64,000 nucleotides of DNA from Combretum micranthum (taxonomy: Eukaryota; Streptophyta; Magnoliopsida; Myrtales; Combretaceae). Shown in pieces: positions 14,369-26,685 of this stretch. Both the position numbers and the translations under genes were made by a program. The DNA lies in NCBI GenBank assembly GCA_024138025.1, contig JAMXBD010001600.1, positions 248,001 through 312,000 on the forward strand, given 5' to 3'. Each line of letters starts with the position of its first letter. Within the stretch, counting starts at the first letter, position 1. Below the pieces are notes generated by a model. That model had not been told where the DNA came from, ran no database searches, and saw nothing but the letters and a program-made list of their open reading frames with translations.

Positions 14369-15039
14369 TAGGCACCGTTAGGTGAATCCAAAATCAAATC
14401 AAAATTATCATCGACATTTTTAAAATCAAAACTAGACCGGTTGGCTAGTTCTAAATCAATTAAGGAATCGTTAATTTTTTGGTTGTCAGACGGTTCTACA
14501 AGCTAAAACCAAGTGGAATCGGCAGTTCTAACTAGTTCTACAAAATAATAATAATAATAATAAATATAATAATAATTAGATAAGATATTAAAAAAAATTT
14601 ATTAAATGTATGACTTATACTATTTCATATGAATAGTAAAATTTACTAATAACATGAGACTATTTTTTGTAATGTAATCTTCTTATTATCCTCTACAATA
14701 TTTTGTAATATCATATTACTAACTATAATTGATATTAGTTATGTTTGTATATAAATAATTACGCATTCTAAAAAAAATTAAAAAATTTTTGGATAAATAA
14801 TTTAACATTTTCGAATCTAATAATTAATTATTTTGAGTTTAAAATTTAATTTATTAAAATATAATATTCAAATTTTTTTTTACATGAAAAAAAAGGTTAC
14901 GCAATTCCAAAATTGGATCCGGAAACCACAGGTTCCATAGAACTAAACCAAAATAGTGGGAGACGGTTTCAGTACCATTTTCTCATTTTCAAGACCCAAA
15001 ACCAGCAATTCTATTTTCATGGTTCAGGAATTGTGCCTA
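14369..15039. mobile_element. Candidate hAT-like element
   Basis: The ends TAGGCACCGTTAGG and, reverse-complemented, TAGGCACAATTCC share their first eight bases. Internal words such as GACCGGTTGG and CGGTTCTA resemble those of plant hAT-like elements. The flanking 8-mers (AATTGTCC, TCTTTACT) do not match, so it is less secure than the copies at 4.2 and 57.6 kb. Confidence 0.4.
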
Positions 15040-15933
15040 TCTTTACTTAAAAAGGCTGAATCCTTAAGGAAAATCCAAACAACCTTACTTTCATCACAAT
15101 GCACATTTATTTTCAATAAATTGATAAATAAATTCAAGAAGCTTAAAACAAAAATTAACTTTTGTTAATAGTTAAATGTAAATCATGAGCCTCTTAGGTC
15201 CAATCCAATCCGTTACTTGTTTGGTTCAGTCTATTTGACTCAAGCTCAATCCACTCCAGCTCAAATCTAATAAGAATCATGATTTCCTTAGCTTAAGAAA
15301 CCAACTTGCCAAGCACTACGGCCAAGTAAGCCCCAAACCAAGGTCACTTGGCACATTACTCCCAACTGTTACTAGTCCCACATGCAAGCATGACTAAGGC
15401 CAAATGTGGTTAACAGCACTATCCTGCATTCCCAATAATTGTTGCAAACCATCCATAATCTCATGATCCCAAAATACCCATGTCTGTCTTTGTTGTGCAC
15501 CACTAGTAAGGTAATGATACTTTAATATCACTATATTATCTTGAATTTTGCATCTTTAGGTATGAAGTAACTTAAGTATAGAATAACTGCATCAAGCAAC
15601 TCCTAGCCTACCACTAACCATATTCTATTCTATAGGTCCAACATATAAGTTCAAGCCTAAAGATCATTTTCACCTCTATCGATTTTAAACAAACGACTTT
15701 CGGCATCCTCTATGAGAAACTAACTCTTGGAGTAGTTTCTTGATTTTTTTTATTTCCTTTTTTTTATTAACATGACCTCAAGATTAACAAAGTATTTCAA
15801 TAGTCATGTACCCATGTTCCAAGGGCAAGAAGCTAATCCAAGATCTTGATCCTTGGAATAATTTAGACTTCATCTCGAGTCCCCTAATTCTCAAGAGCTT
15901 ACAAATTGCCAAGCGGGTGGTTTAGAGACTGGG

Positions 15934-17398
15934 TGTTAAAATTTGTATATTTTCTTTTACTAAATCCTTATCTAACCACTATCTCCAAAAGACAAGCGCA
16001 CTGATCATGTAGCATAGTAGAAAGATCTAGGTCGTAGTCCATGGGACAATTGATGATTACTTGTACTCACTCTTTTCCCATTATTCAGTTTATCAAAAAT
16101 AGAGGGAAATTTACCTAACTAAAGATCTACTAAGCTAAGCCTAAACTAACAAGTTTTGCAGCAAGCATAAAAGAATGAGTAAATCAATTCACTAGGGTAC
16201 TTAGGTCATGTTTCACTTGAGGTCTATTCATGTAACTCAAGAAATTCTTAATGAATGTTGTGTTGAATTCTGAACTATCGGATTCACTAATGCAAGTTAA
16301 TGTCTCTCTCAAAGTCAAAAACTCTAGATCTAGATTATACCACTAGAATCTCTTTACAAGCTATTAGCCACCTAGATCCACAAAAAGATCAAGAATAATT
16401 TGATAAAAACCCATTTTAAAATAAAGAGACAAAAGGTTTCACCACTTCTATCTCTAGACAGTTATGAGCAACCTCATCAATAGCCTAGATATATTCATTA
16501 AAATGATTTCTTGATCTTTTTTAACAAAATTACACATGAGCCTATATTATGCACTGTACAAATTCAAAATCTATTAAGCTCAAACTATTGAATTCAATAA
16601 ATCAACACTAGTTCAATTTAATCACAGCAGAGTTACATGAAATTAACCTAAAGATTTGCAAGACCTAAGCTAAATCAACTACTCTTCTATGGATGTAACT
16701 ATAGAATTAGTAGTTCAAAGAAGTAATTGAAGAGCATAACAAGATAGAGTAATAAAATCGTAATCCTTAGTGAATTGAAACAATGAAGTCCAAAAGCCGC
16801 GATGAAATCCTAAAAAATTACAGAAGTCTACAAAACCCTCTCTAAATTTCTCTCTCTATACAAAAGGAATATTTTCTAATTTTTTTTAAACCTATTTCAC
16901 ACTCCTTCTCTCTAGGGTTTTGTGAAAAGCAAGTATTTATAATGCAAAAATGCTAACATGACATATTTGTTATAACAAACTTTGCCCTTTTCATTATGCG
17001 CTTTACAGGGCTACCTATAGCTTAACAAAGGCCAAATTGCAGGGTGAATCACTGCCATGAGTTTTGGTCACGGTAGAAGCTGTGTAAAATTCAACTAAAG
17101 CATGGTTTGTCTAAGTTTAAACAGCAGGCTAAATTGCAACCTCAGTTGATGGATGTGATTGGCTCTATTTTCGTTCTTCTTTGCCCTCAATTGCAAATGT
17201 AGGGGTTATAGTTGACCCTTCCTTGTTGTTTTTGCTCCAATTCTTGATCAAATAACTTTGTTTCTTCCTTTAGTGCTCAATGGAGCTGAAAAATAACTAA
17301 TGAACAATAATAGCCTAGATCTATGGGAATATAATACAAAAGTTAATTAGATTAAACACAAATTCTCATGATTTGAATAGAGTGAAATTCACTTATCA
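15934..17398 (-). mobile_element. Ty3-type LTR, minus orientation
   Basis: Read on the minus strand, the LTR starts TGATAAGTGAATTTC right after a purine-rich tract (GTATGGGAGAG) and ends near 15934 with TTTTAACA, a TG...CA structure of about 1465 bp. Beside the start, at 17399-17450, is CTTGAGGACAAGCAGAAAC, wording seen just before the 3' LTR in many plant Ty3 elements. The minus-strand segment around 16000-16060 (CCATGGACTACGACCTAG, then GTGCGCTTGTC) also resembles the downstream LTR part in such elements. Only one LTR is visible, and no gag or pol was found. Confidence 0.6.
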
Positions 17399-18120
17399 AA
17401 CTCTCCCATACTTAAGTTTCTGCTTGTCCTCAAGCAAATACTCATTAAAATAGGACAAGAACAAGAGTAAAACTTATAAAGAGAGGAAAACAAATCATTA
17501 ATGGTAGTAAACAAATTTCACTTTAAAAATTTCATCTTCTTTTAGCTCACTTGTCTCTTTTTCAACCATCTAACAACCTTAGTAATTGTCGCATACCCCA
17601 CTTAATCTTACTATGACATGTGCAATGGTTACTTTTGCTAGAATTGCCAAGTTAATCTAGATAAGTTGGCCTTTACCCTTACTGTTTAAATCAAATCCTG
17701 AAGTTAAAATTGAATCAAAGATCAAACAAAGTAAAGAGAGAGTTAGCCAACTTCATCCACTTACCATAGAAGTATAAACTTATTCACTTACCCCTCTAAG
17801 TAATCACATCCCAAAGAGAAAGGGCAAGGTTTTTGCCTTCTTTTTTTTTTTTTTTCCTCTAAAGGGATTTTTGCCCTTATCTGTTCACTTTATTTCCTTA
17901 AGAGGGAGGGAATTTTCTCCCTATCTTTTCATATGCCTCCTTGAGATTTTTTTTTTTTTAATTTTTAATACAATGGAAATCACCAAGTTAAATATATCAT
18001 TTGAACTTTCAACAAAAGGCTATAAAGTTCATCAAAGCTTATGAAAGGAAGAAAATATTAGTCAGTAAGTTTATAATTTAACCAATTAACCTTACTAAGG
18101 ACCTTACATCAATAAGAACT
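17399..18120 (-). mobile_element. 3' remnant of the Ty3 element's internal region
   Basis: The sequence continues from the putative polypurine tract away from the LTR. It is non-coding, with T-rich runs at 17842-17855 and 17948-17959. The right boundary is set only by the next inverted-repeat element. Confidence 0.4.
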
Positions 18121-18126
18121 CTAACA

Positions 18127-20458
18127 GCCCATTTACTTAGAGGAATGGAATATAGAGGGGATAAAAAAGTTATGTCTTGAAATGGTATTACCAGTAATAA
18201 ACTAGGAATCATGTATTACCTTGTTTACTTCATCTAGAGTTTTATTATCAAAAATACATGTTCCATTGTTTACTTTAATTTATTGATGATAGTGTTAAGC
18301 TAGGAATAAAATTAAAATTACCATTATACACTTATTTGGATAAAAAAATAAGAAGCTATATAAATATACTCATATACCCATGCCCATACTCACACACATA
18401 TGCTATTCATAACAAATACATTATATATTATGCATGCACATATATATAACATATAACTTCTAAAACGTAATATATATGTATATATAACTTATACATATAA
18501 TTTATATTTTTTATCAATGCCCTATTTAGTTCTCATTTATACAATATTTATAATCTCTAGATTATTAACTTATATATTTTTTGACATTTATATATGTATA
18601 TAAATAAAACTTACAAATAAAGATGATATATTATATAACTTATATATGTGACTTACATATTTTGGCAATATCTTATTTATTTGTTATATATATTACATAT
18701 ATAATACATAGTATTTATATTTTAATCTCTATATTATATATTTGTACTTTTTATATTTATATACGACCGATATATCATGTAACTTGTATATATAACCTAT
18801 TACTTATAATTATGAAGCATATATAAACTATTACTTATAACTTAAACTTATGAAACGTAACTTTTATATATATATATATATATATAACTTGTAACTTATA
18901 TAATATAAAACATATATAACTTATATACATGTTATAACTTATAACTTATAACTTATAAATATTTATATATATAATCTAACTTATAAAATGTAACTTATAC
19001 ATAAAACTTATAACTTATATACCAATGTATTATTAATATACTATTCATTTGTCATATATATAACATATATAATACATAGCTAATATTCATAATCTAGATG
19101 ATTTATTTATATTTTTAGATCGAATAATATATATAACTAACATTTATATGTATAATTAATATATTATATAACATATATAACTTATAACTCATAACTTATA
19201 TATTAATGAAAATTATATATATAATATTACTTATAATTTATCTACATGAAATATAGCTTAATATATGTAACTTTTATATATTACATATATGCAAGTTATG
19301 AATTGTAACTTTCTATATTAATTAACTCATAAAATATAACCTATTGTATAACTTATAACTTATATATTTTTATCAATACTTTATTTTTTCCATTTATACA
19401 ATATTCATAATCATTAGATTATGTACTTATATTTTTTAGGTATTTATATATACATGTATATAAGTCATAATTATAAATAAAAATGTTGTATTGTATAATT
19501 TATAAATTATATATAACTTATACATATATAACCCTTATGTATAACTTATAACTTACATATATTAATTACAACTAATATATATAACTTGTACCTTATAAAA
19601 CACAAAACATATATAACTTATATACATAAAATATAATTTATATTTATAACTTATAAATTATATATACAACTTACATATTTTATCAACATCCTATTTACTT
19701 TTATATATATATATATATATATAACATATATAATACATATCATTTATATTTAAAATCTCTATATTATAATTTATATTGTTTTTTATATCTTATATCTATA
19801 CAATTGATATACTATATAACTTATTTCTTATAACTTATATATAGCTATACTTATAACTTATTCATATGAAATATAGCTTAACTTACATGTATAACTTAAG
19901 ATATATAACTTATGTATTTCACCAATACACTATTCATTTGTCATATATATAACATTATAATACATATATAGCTCACATATTCATAATCTAATCATTATTC
20001 TATTATTTTGTTTATCCATTTGGATTATCTACACTTGATTGTTGGAATAGTTGCATCGGACGCTTTGGTGGTGCCTACTAACCTATTATTATTTTGTAGG
20101 CCCATGAATCCAAATGTCTAAATCCATTGTTCTCTTGGAAAAAACAAAGCACCAATATTTTGGAGTTGTCTAGGAGGGTTTTGTGTATTGTTTTGATATA
20201 TTTGTCAATGACAAAATTTACTAGGGGTAAAACGATAACATCCTTTGAATTTTGATTCCTATTGGAAATGGAATAGAAAGGTAATAAAAAAAATCCATAT
20301 ATGATAGGTGGTTTCTTTTTATTCCCTTTGCACAAGGAATGGAAACATTACTGATAACAAATATGCCAAATTCATTTGTGCCACTAAATAAGTAAATAAA
20401 TTGATTCACAGGAATGGTTATTCTATTCCTCCTTTATTACCTATAAGTAAACAAACAA
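18127..20458. mobile_element. AT-rich inverted-repeat element, about 2.3 kb
   Basis: The left end GCCCATTTACTTAGAGGAAT and the right end reverse-complemented (TTGTTTGTTTACTTATAGG, then GGAGGAATAGAAT) form diverged inverted arms of the kind seen in plant hAT-like MITEs. The centre, 18300-20000, is almost entirely A and T. No transposase frame was seen and no matching target duplication was found. Confidence 0.45.
18400..19990. repeat. TATA / TATAACTT low-complexity tract
   Basis: About 1.6 kb built from irregular copies of TATAACTTATA and TATATA, with pure (TA)n stretches near 18869-18888 and 19707-19722. Frames predicted here (for example 18623-18826) are translations of this repeat, not genes. 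Confidence 0.85.
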
Positions 20459-21989
20459 TTCTGAAACTGTACAACCACTCTCATAATTTCCATAAATTAA
20501 AGTCCATATAATAAAGACAAAAGCAAGTACCTTTACTTTAAATTTTGGTAATTTAGTATTTAAATATTCATATTTTACAATTTAGTATTCCTACTTCAAA
20601 ACATTATTCAAATCAATGTTTCCACTCTATGCAATTTAGTGCTCTTACTTTAAAACAAAATTTGTTTCTCTGTCTTTAAGATACAATAGCTGACAATTTG
20701 TGTTATTGTGTCGTACTCCATGTTCGTGTCTAAATTGTTCATGTTGAAAGACCTTAACTCGAGACCCGACCCACTTATTAATCATATATGAAAACCTAAA
20801 CTCATGATCGGACCTATTTATACCATGTCTCGTGTCTCATGTCAACCCGCTTATTGATTAATAAGAAAGATTTAATACTATTTATAAATATGATATATTA
20901 CTCATATATAATTAAAGGGACGAGATTATACTATGTAATTTAATACGTTGTTAAATAAGCATTACATTAGTAGATAATAATTGACAGTAAAAGAAAATCA
21001 TACCTATATTTTTAACTAACAAATATATTGTCCTATCATTATAACTAACAAACACAACATGATTAAAACCTACAATATAAGAAGCATAACATATTAAAAT
21101 ACTAAATCACATTAAAACACAACATGCTAGGTATTATTCATATTGTATAATATTTGTTATGCACATGTATTATATATAATATTTACAAAATATATGGCCT
21201 TTATATTATATATTGATATAAATTTATATAATATGTTATATATGATTTTTATATTATGTTTTGAGCACATACGTATAATATATTCAATTTATGTAACAAA
21301 TAAATTATAATATATATTACATATTTACAATTGTAAATTTTATTATGTAAGAATATGTTATATACATAACCATATATATTATAAATATCTATTATATTTG
21401 TTATGTGATATACACATATATATATAAAGATATATCATATAATATATTTACACATAATTTTTATTTTATTGTATTGTTTAAGTCATATATATATTAATTA
21501 CAAATTATAAATGTTATATATAAAATATATAGTTTCATCATGTACGTATATAATTTATATTATCAATACTGGATATTCATTTTGTGTAACAAATGAATTA
21601 TAACATATATATGCATATGTGTGGTGAGGTTACTATAGCTAGTTGATCACGTGCGATAAGCGTGGCGTTCACTTGAGAGATATCCTGAACTAATGACACA
21701 TGTAGGATGTCGCAGAGAGAGGCATGGAATGAGGAATAGACAAACTTAGTTTCTTAACTACGTACGTATGACAGAAGATCAAAATTAGATAGATTCAATC
21801 ATTCTTCACTCCTTCTTCATGAAGTAGTTACTTTGATTCTTTTTGGAGTTATTTCAATAGAGTTTTCTGTGTTACTCTCGATTTAGATATGTAAAATTCT
21901 GACTTGAATGAGAAGAGCAACCTCGTATTTATAGATTTTGGAAGTTGATGTTAACGTTTGGATCATTTTAAGGATCTTACGGCTAAAAT

Positions 21990-22295
21990 TAAAGCCTTCT
22001 TTTCTTTAGTAATGAGCTAGGCTTGCAAATGGGTTTGGAAAGAGCCTAAGGGCTTTTATAATAAAAAAGAAGCCTATTATTTATTTTAAATAGTCCTTTC
22101 AACATAAAAAGGGTTTAAGACTTAGTTTTGTCAAATAAAGCTCAAATTAACCTAAGAAGATATTTTTTTAGTCTGCATTTCGCGTACGAGAAAATCGAAT
22201 TAAGCCAAGAGCGAAATGAATTGGTCTAATGACCCCTATTCTGAGCCTACCAAGCCAAATCTTCCTACGACATCCTTTATTGGACTCGGTCTGTT
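21990..22295. repeat. Dispersed repeat, copy A (copy B at 34430-34760)
   Basis: Shares a series of blocks in the same order with 34430-34760: AAGCCTTCTTTTCT, GGGCTTTTATAAT, ATAAAAAGGG, AGTCT...CGAGAAAA, and a CTTTATTGGA(G/C)TCG block at the end. This is probably part of an LTR or a non-autonomous retroelement. Confidence 0.6.
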
Positions 22296-22362
22296 AGGCT
22301 TGTCACTAGCTCAAAATACAAGCTTGCAGATTAAATTGAGTCAAAAGCCCAATTATCAAAAT

Positions 22363-22845
22363 GAAAATTCCAAACCTGATGAACAAACCCTAAATGAAAT
22401 AGACACAAACTTTAGGATCTAAACTAGAATAGAATTCAAGAATACAAAAGATTGAAAACAAGAGTGATATAACCTGATCTAGAGCTAAAGCTCTAATACC
22501 AAATGATACGAGAACCTTTGTAATTACGCCTAAGAATCCTGTTGAGTATTATAAACCCCCAACACAATAATACAAAAACCCACGAATACTATTGGAATCA
22601 ACCCCTAAAATGGATTAGATTTTTAGGTTTGCCTTAAGTTGATCTAGAGAGTTAGAACATGGATGCCTTAACTTCAAAACACTCCACAAAGAAGACGATC
22701 AAACTTCTTGAATGTTCCTAAGTAGCATGCATTCAATTCAAGAAACAAAGAGAAAAGCTCTCAAAGTTTTCATTCATTCTAGTATAGATCCTAAAGTTTG
22801 TGTCTTTATTTCATTTAGGGTTTGTTCATTAGGTTTGGAATTTTT
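22363..22845. repeat. Inverted repeat with ~65-bp near-identical arms
   Basis: The left arm, 22363-22430, and right arm, 22776-22845, are near-perfect reverse complements (CCAAACCT.ATGAACAAACC, then TAAATGAAATA..GACACAAAC). They enclose a 345-bp loop that contains the Copia-type LTR/PBS junction. Confidence 0.8.
22490..22775 (-). mobile_element. Copia-type LTR end with primer-binding site
   Basis: On the minus strand the order is ...CTCGTATCA (LTR end in CA), TT, then TGGTATTAGAGC at 22501-22490. This is one base from the usual plant Copia primer-binding site TGGTATCAGAGC, which pairs with initiator tRNA-Met. The spacing is as expected for a Copia 5' LTR in minus orientation. No gag-pol sequence remains to the left, so this is a small relic. 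Confidence 0.6.
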
Positions 22846-23925
22846 ATCTAGTTTGATTTTTTTTAACAGTATATATAACATGTAAATTAGGTATTTATAA
22901 CATATAGATAGTACATATGTGTAGATAAGCTTATATATACAGACAGATATATATTATGTTATACATATTTAAGCGATATACAGTAAATGTAATTCATACT
23001 TTATATGCACTCTATAAGTTATATATATTATATACAATCTACCTATTTTATAAATGTTTCGTATGCAATTTCTATTTTAATATATATATTTATAATATGT
23101 TATATGCATAATCTTTACATTACATATAGATTATGTATTTATAATCACATCAATACATAAAATTGTTATAAATATTTGATTTACAAACTATATGATGTAT
23201 GTGTTGTGTATATATATGCTATATGTGCAGCAAATAAATCAACTATGTATTGATGTATAAATTATGCATATATTGTTTGTTTGATAAGATCTATATTATA
23301 TATATTATATGTGTGTTCCATATATAATTTATTTCATACATGGATAGTTTTGTCATTTTATAAGTTAGTTAGAGTTAGTAATATTATACTTTAATAAAAT
23401 ACGAATACAAAACATTAATAATATATTTTAACGGGTTCACGGGTTTGTAAACGTGTTTAGGTCATAAACTCAAACCTAGACACATTTAAATTTGTATCAT
23501 TTTCAGGTTTGACCTGTTCATTAATCGTGTTAATTTTTTCTTATCTAAACCCTTTTATAATAGTATTGTGTCATGTTTGGATTCATGGGTCGTGTCCCAA
23601 ATTACCAGTACTAAGGTACTAAACCGAATTTTATTTCAAAATAAAAGTACTAAATTGTAAAAAAATAAAATTTTAAATACTAAGTTATTAAAAATCTGAA
23701 AGTAAAGACACTTGTATTATAATTATCTAAAATTTTAAAGCACATATTTGGCCCAAGACTTCATAATGAGGGTATTATTTCATTGGTGGCCCAAATCACT
23801 ATTTTTTCCACCTCTAGAAAGGAAACAACCTCAACTTCCTATGGAGGTTAGTTTAAGATGCTATATATATAATATATATATATATATTCATAAGCTTGCT
23901 TTTCAATATTAGATAGAACTTTTAC

Positions 23926-24045
23926 CTTTGTGCGAAACCTTTCGTGCTGAACATGCGAGGTGGGTACACTGAGGTCATCGGGGATGTGTGTTTTGGCAAC
24001 AGAGGCTGAAGCCAGTACGTTTTTCACGTCGTCGATTCGGGTCAT
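23926..24045 (-). CDS. Orphan coding-like exon, 40 codons, ending at a splice donor
   Basis: An ATG opens 40 codons beginning MTRIDDVKNVLASASVAK and ending HERFRTK, directly followed by GTAAAAGT, a good plant donor in phase 0. Past the donor the frame runs into TATA repeats. The stretch is much richer in G and C than its flanks and reads like a real protein (few repeats, mixed residues). A TATA-like TTTATAAG lies about 55 nt upstream. I do not recognise the family. The flank that should hold later exons is occupied by repeat elements from 23714 down to 15934, and no second exon was found. It may be the first exon of a gene with far-away exons, a broken gene, or a fragment carried in by a transposon. 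Confidence 0.4.
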
Positions 24046-24843
24046 TTTCGCCTTCAGGCTTCAACACAAGGAAGGGAGGTAGCCATCTAGTCATTCCTTA
24101 TAAACTGGCGTTCATTAATTGCATTCTCTTTCGTCTAGAAATGAATATACTATTAGTTTAATTGGTTACTAGTAATTTAATTTCAATACACTATAAAGTA
24201 TTTATACTTTAACTGCTAAAAATTTCATTTATTACAAATTAATATCTATATTTTCATTTTGATTGTAATTTAGTATTTAGTTAGCAATTTAATATTCAAA
24301 TTTTTATTAAATTGCAACTATATTAAAAGTACATAAGGCCATAAACAAATCGAGATGAAATAACAAAATATTGAGATCAACTTTAGTTTGTTCAAGTTTA
24401 GAATTTCATCCTTGAGCTCGAATTAAGTGGCACTAAACAAATTATAACTGGTCTACTTTAAAATTGTCTGAGTTCGATTTGTTTAAAGTAAATGTTTTTT
24501 TTTAATTATATAAATTCAAAAAGTATATCTAAACTCGATTTAAATTTTATTAATTCAAACTTGATTAGACTCATTGGCTAACTAAAATAAGAGAGTTGCA
24601 CATACATAAAAAGCGTGAAGAGTTATCTTGCTTTAGTTTATATCATATAAGCTAAGCTCATTTAATATTATACAAGTAGATGATGTTCAAATCAAGAGAT
24701 TTTGTGAAGCCAATATATTCGAAGAACTTCAAACCTAATGAAAGCATTGTGTTGGCTAAAAAATTAATTAATTAATTAAAGCATTGTGATATAGAAGAGA
24801 CTTCAAAATGGAGTCCTTATCCGTCTTCGTTGTCAAACTCTTT
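24046..24843. other. AT-rich spacer between the orphan exon and the NRAMP gene
   Basis: The stretch 24180-24320 has ATTTAGTATT-type words like those of the neighbouring inverted-repeat element. Otherwise nothing is recognisable. Confidence 0.5.
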
Positions 24844-26685
24844 TTATTGCAATGAGTTGCTCAAAGAGGCAATGTTGATACATCTAATAACAAGGTAAAT
24901 GACAAAGGCAAGGTACGCTGTTGTCAAAGCGCAAACAACAATACCAAACACGATTCCAGTTACTTCACCGATGAGGAAGACTACCAAAGATAGCCATTGA
25001 TCAACATGACCAAGACAGCAACAAGCCAGGAAACCGTCTGCATTAGAAAGAAACCGTCAAACATACAGCTTCATCACATAGGAACCTTTTAACTTCATGT
25101 GGTTCGCAGGATTAATCATAGTACTGAAAGAACAATTATCATGTCACTGTTTCTTCCTACAAAGAGCATCTCAGTTGTTTCGCAAGTTCTCTACCTAGCT
25201 GTATTATCAACAAAGAAATGCCATGCCAAGCATAGGGTTTAAGGCGGGTGATTTCTTTTACTCGGATAGTCATTATCATTGCATACCTTAAGAAAAGGGC
25301 CAATTGTGAAAGGCCCCATGATGTGCTCCTTGGACACCAAATACAAAAGCGGAATGAGCGCGAAAGGGATCTGAACCGACTGGAGCACGTTGAGCCATTC
25401 GTTTAACACATCCAAAGCATTCTCCGAGGTATCAAAAACCAAAGCAACAATTATTGTCGGGACAATGGCACAACTCCTTGTAATCAATGCCCTCACCCAT
25501 TTCTTCAACCGCAAATTAAGGAAACCTTCCATTATGAACTGTCCTGCGTAGGTTCCTGTCATGGTACTACTCTGCCCTGATGCTAATAAGCCAATACCCC
25601 ATATATACAGTAGGGGAAATAAACCTCCCCCATATTTTTCCTGAAGATAGTCGCCCGCGTTAAGAAGGCCAATGTTATCAGCTCCCGTACCATAAAAGCC
25701 CTTTGCAAACACGGCTGTGACAAGCAGATTGATGACAAAGGAAAGTGCCAGAGCAGCTGTAGACTCTATGGAGTAGTAATTTAAGGCCTCTTGAACGCGG
25801 CCTCTATGCGCGGTATCGATGTCTCTTGACTGAACAAGCAGAGTGCAAGTATATATTGTGGGGCATGATGATGCAGCCCAAGACCGCCACAGCTTGCCGT
25901 ATGGTTTTGGAGCTAAGCTTTGGAACCAATATTCCTGGAAAGTGAGATTTTGACCTATTACTTTGCATCTGTTTTGCAGCATATTGAAAGATCATGATGT
26001 AAGCGAAATGGTTTTTATGGAATAAGATATACCCAAAAGGAGTTCTATTCCATTTGGTTTTGTTTCACCAAACATCCAAGCAAAAGAGTGCCATTGTTGC
26101 AATAAGTACAGCAAAAAGGAGCTCCAGTTTCCTTATTCCATAGTTCTCTAGAAACAAAAAGATAAAGCTGCAATAGTGTATGTAAATTTGGATTATGATA
26201 CATTTGTTGGTAATAGAATGTTGAAGATTAACAAATACCTCCCAAAATAAAAAAAAATTAATGGATACAGGAAAGGTCAAAATCAAGGAATAATAAAATT
26301 TGAAATTGATTTTAGGATGCAAAATGCCATAATTGGAATTGACGGGGACCTAAAAAAATGACATTATCAGTGTTTCCAATTTATTTAAAAGTAAAACTTA
26401 ACATGCTTAGGAACACATTTTTGATATATTGAATTGGAAAACTAACGTTTTCATATACTTCTAAGCTAAGTAACCAATATAGAAAACATGAAAATTTTGT
26501 TTTTATTTTTATTTCCTGGATTCTTAATATCATTTTAGTTGGCATTCGTTAATGGAATACTGTTGAAAATACTCTGGATTAAAAAAAAAAAAAAGGGACT
26601 TTGGTAACCATGGCATAATCTAAAATTTCAAGCAATCAGATGTTGGTATATTTCATACCAAGGTTCCATTAATTGATTGTACGTG

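Larger units (their letters stand above)
20524..23714. mobile_element. Long inverted-repeat element, about 3.2 kb, carrying nested insertions
   Basis: Left arm from 20524 (CAAGTACCTTTACTTT) pairs with the right arm ending at 23714 (CAAGTGTCTTTACTTT on the minus strand), and the likeness continues for over 100 bp through TTTAGTATTTAAA. Further inside, both sides carry related GACACGACCC / ACCCGAC words (about 20760-20860 and 23420-23600), known from plant inverted-repeat transposons. The middle contains TATATA tracts and LTR-derived sequence. No target duplication was identified. Confidence 0.5.

Noticed and set aside
18623..18826. 67-codon open frame rich in I, Y and T
   Set aside because: It is a direct translation of TATA/ATATAC repeats inside the AT-rich element.
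20078..20409. Open frames of 62 and 85 codons on the minus strand
   Set aside because: They lie in the right arm of the 2.3-kb inverted-repeat element, with no family likeness.
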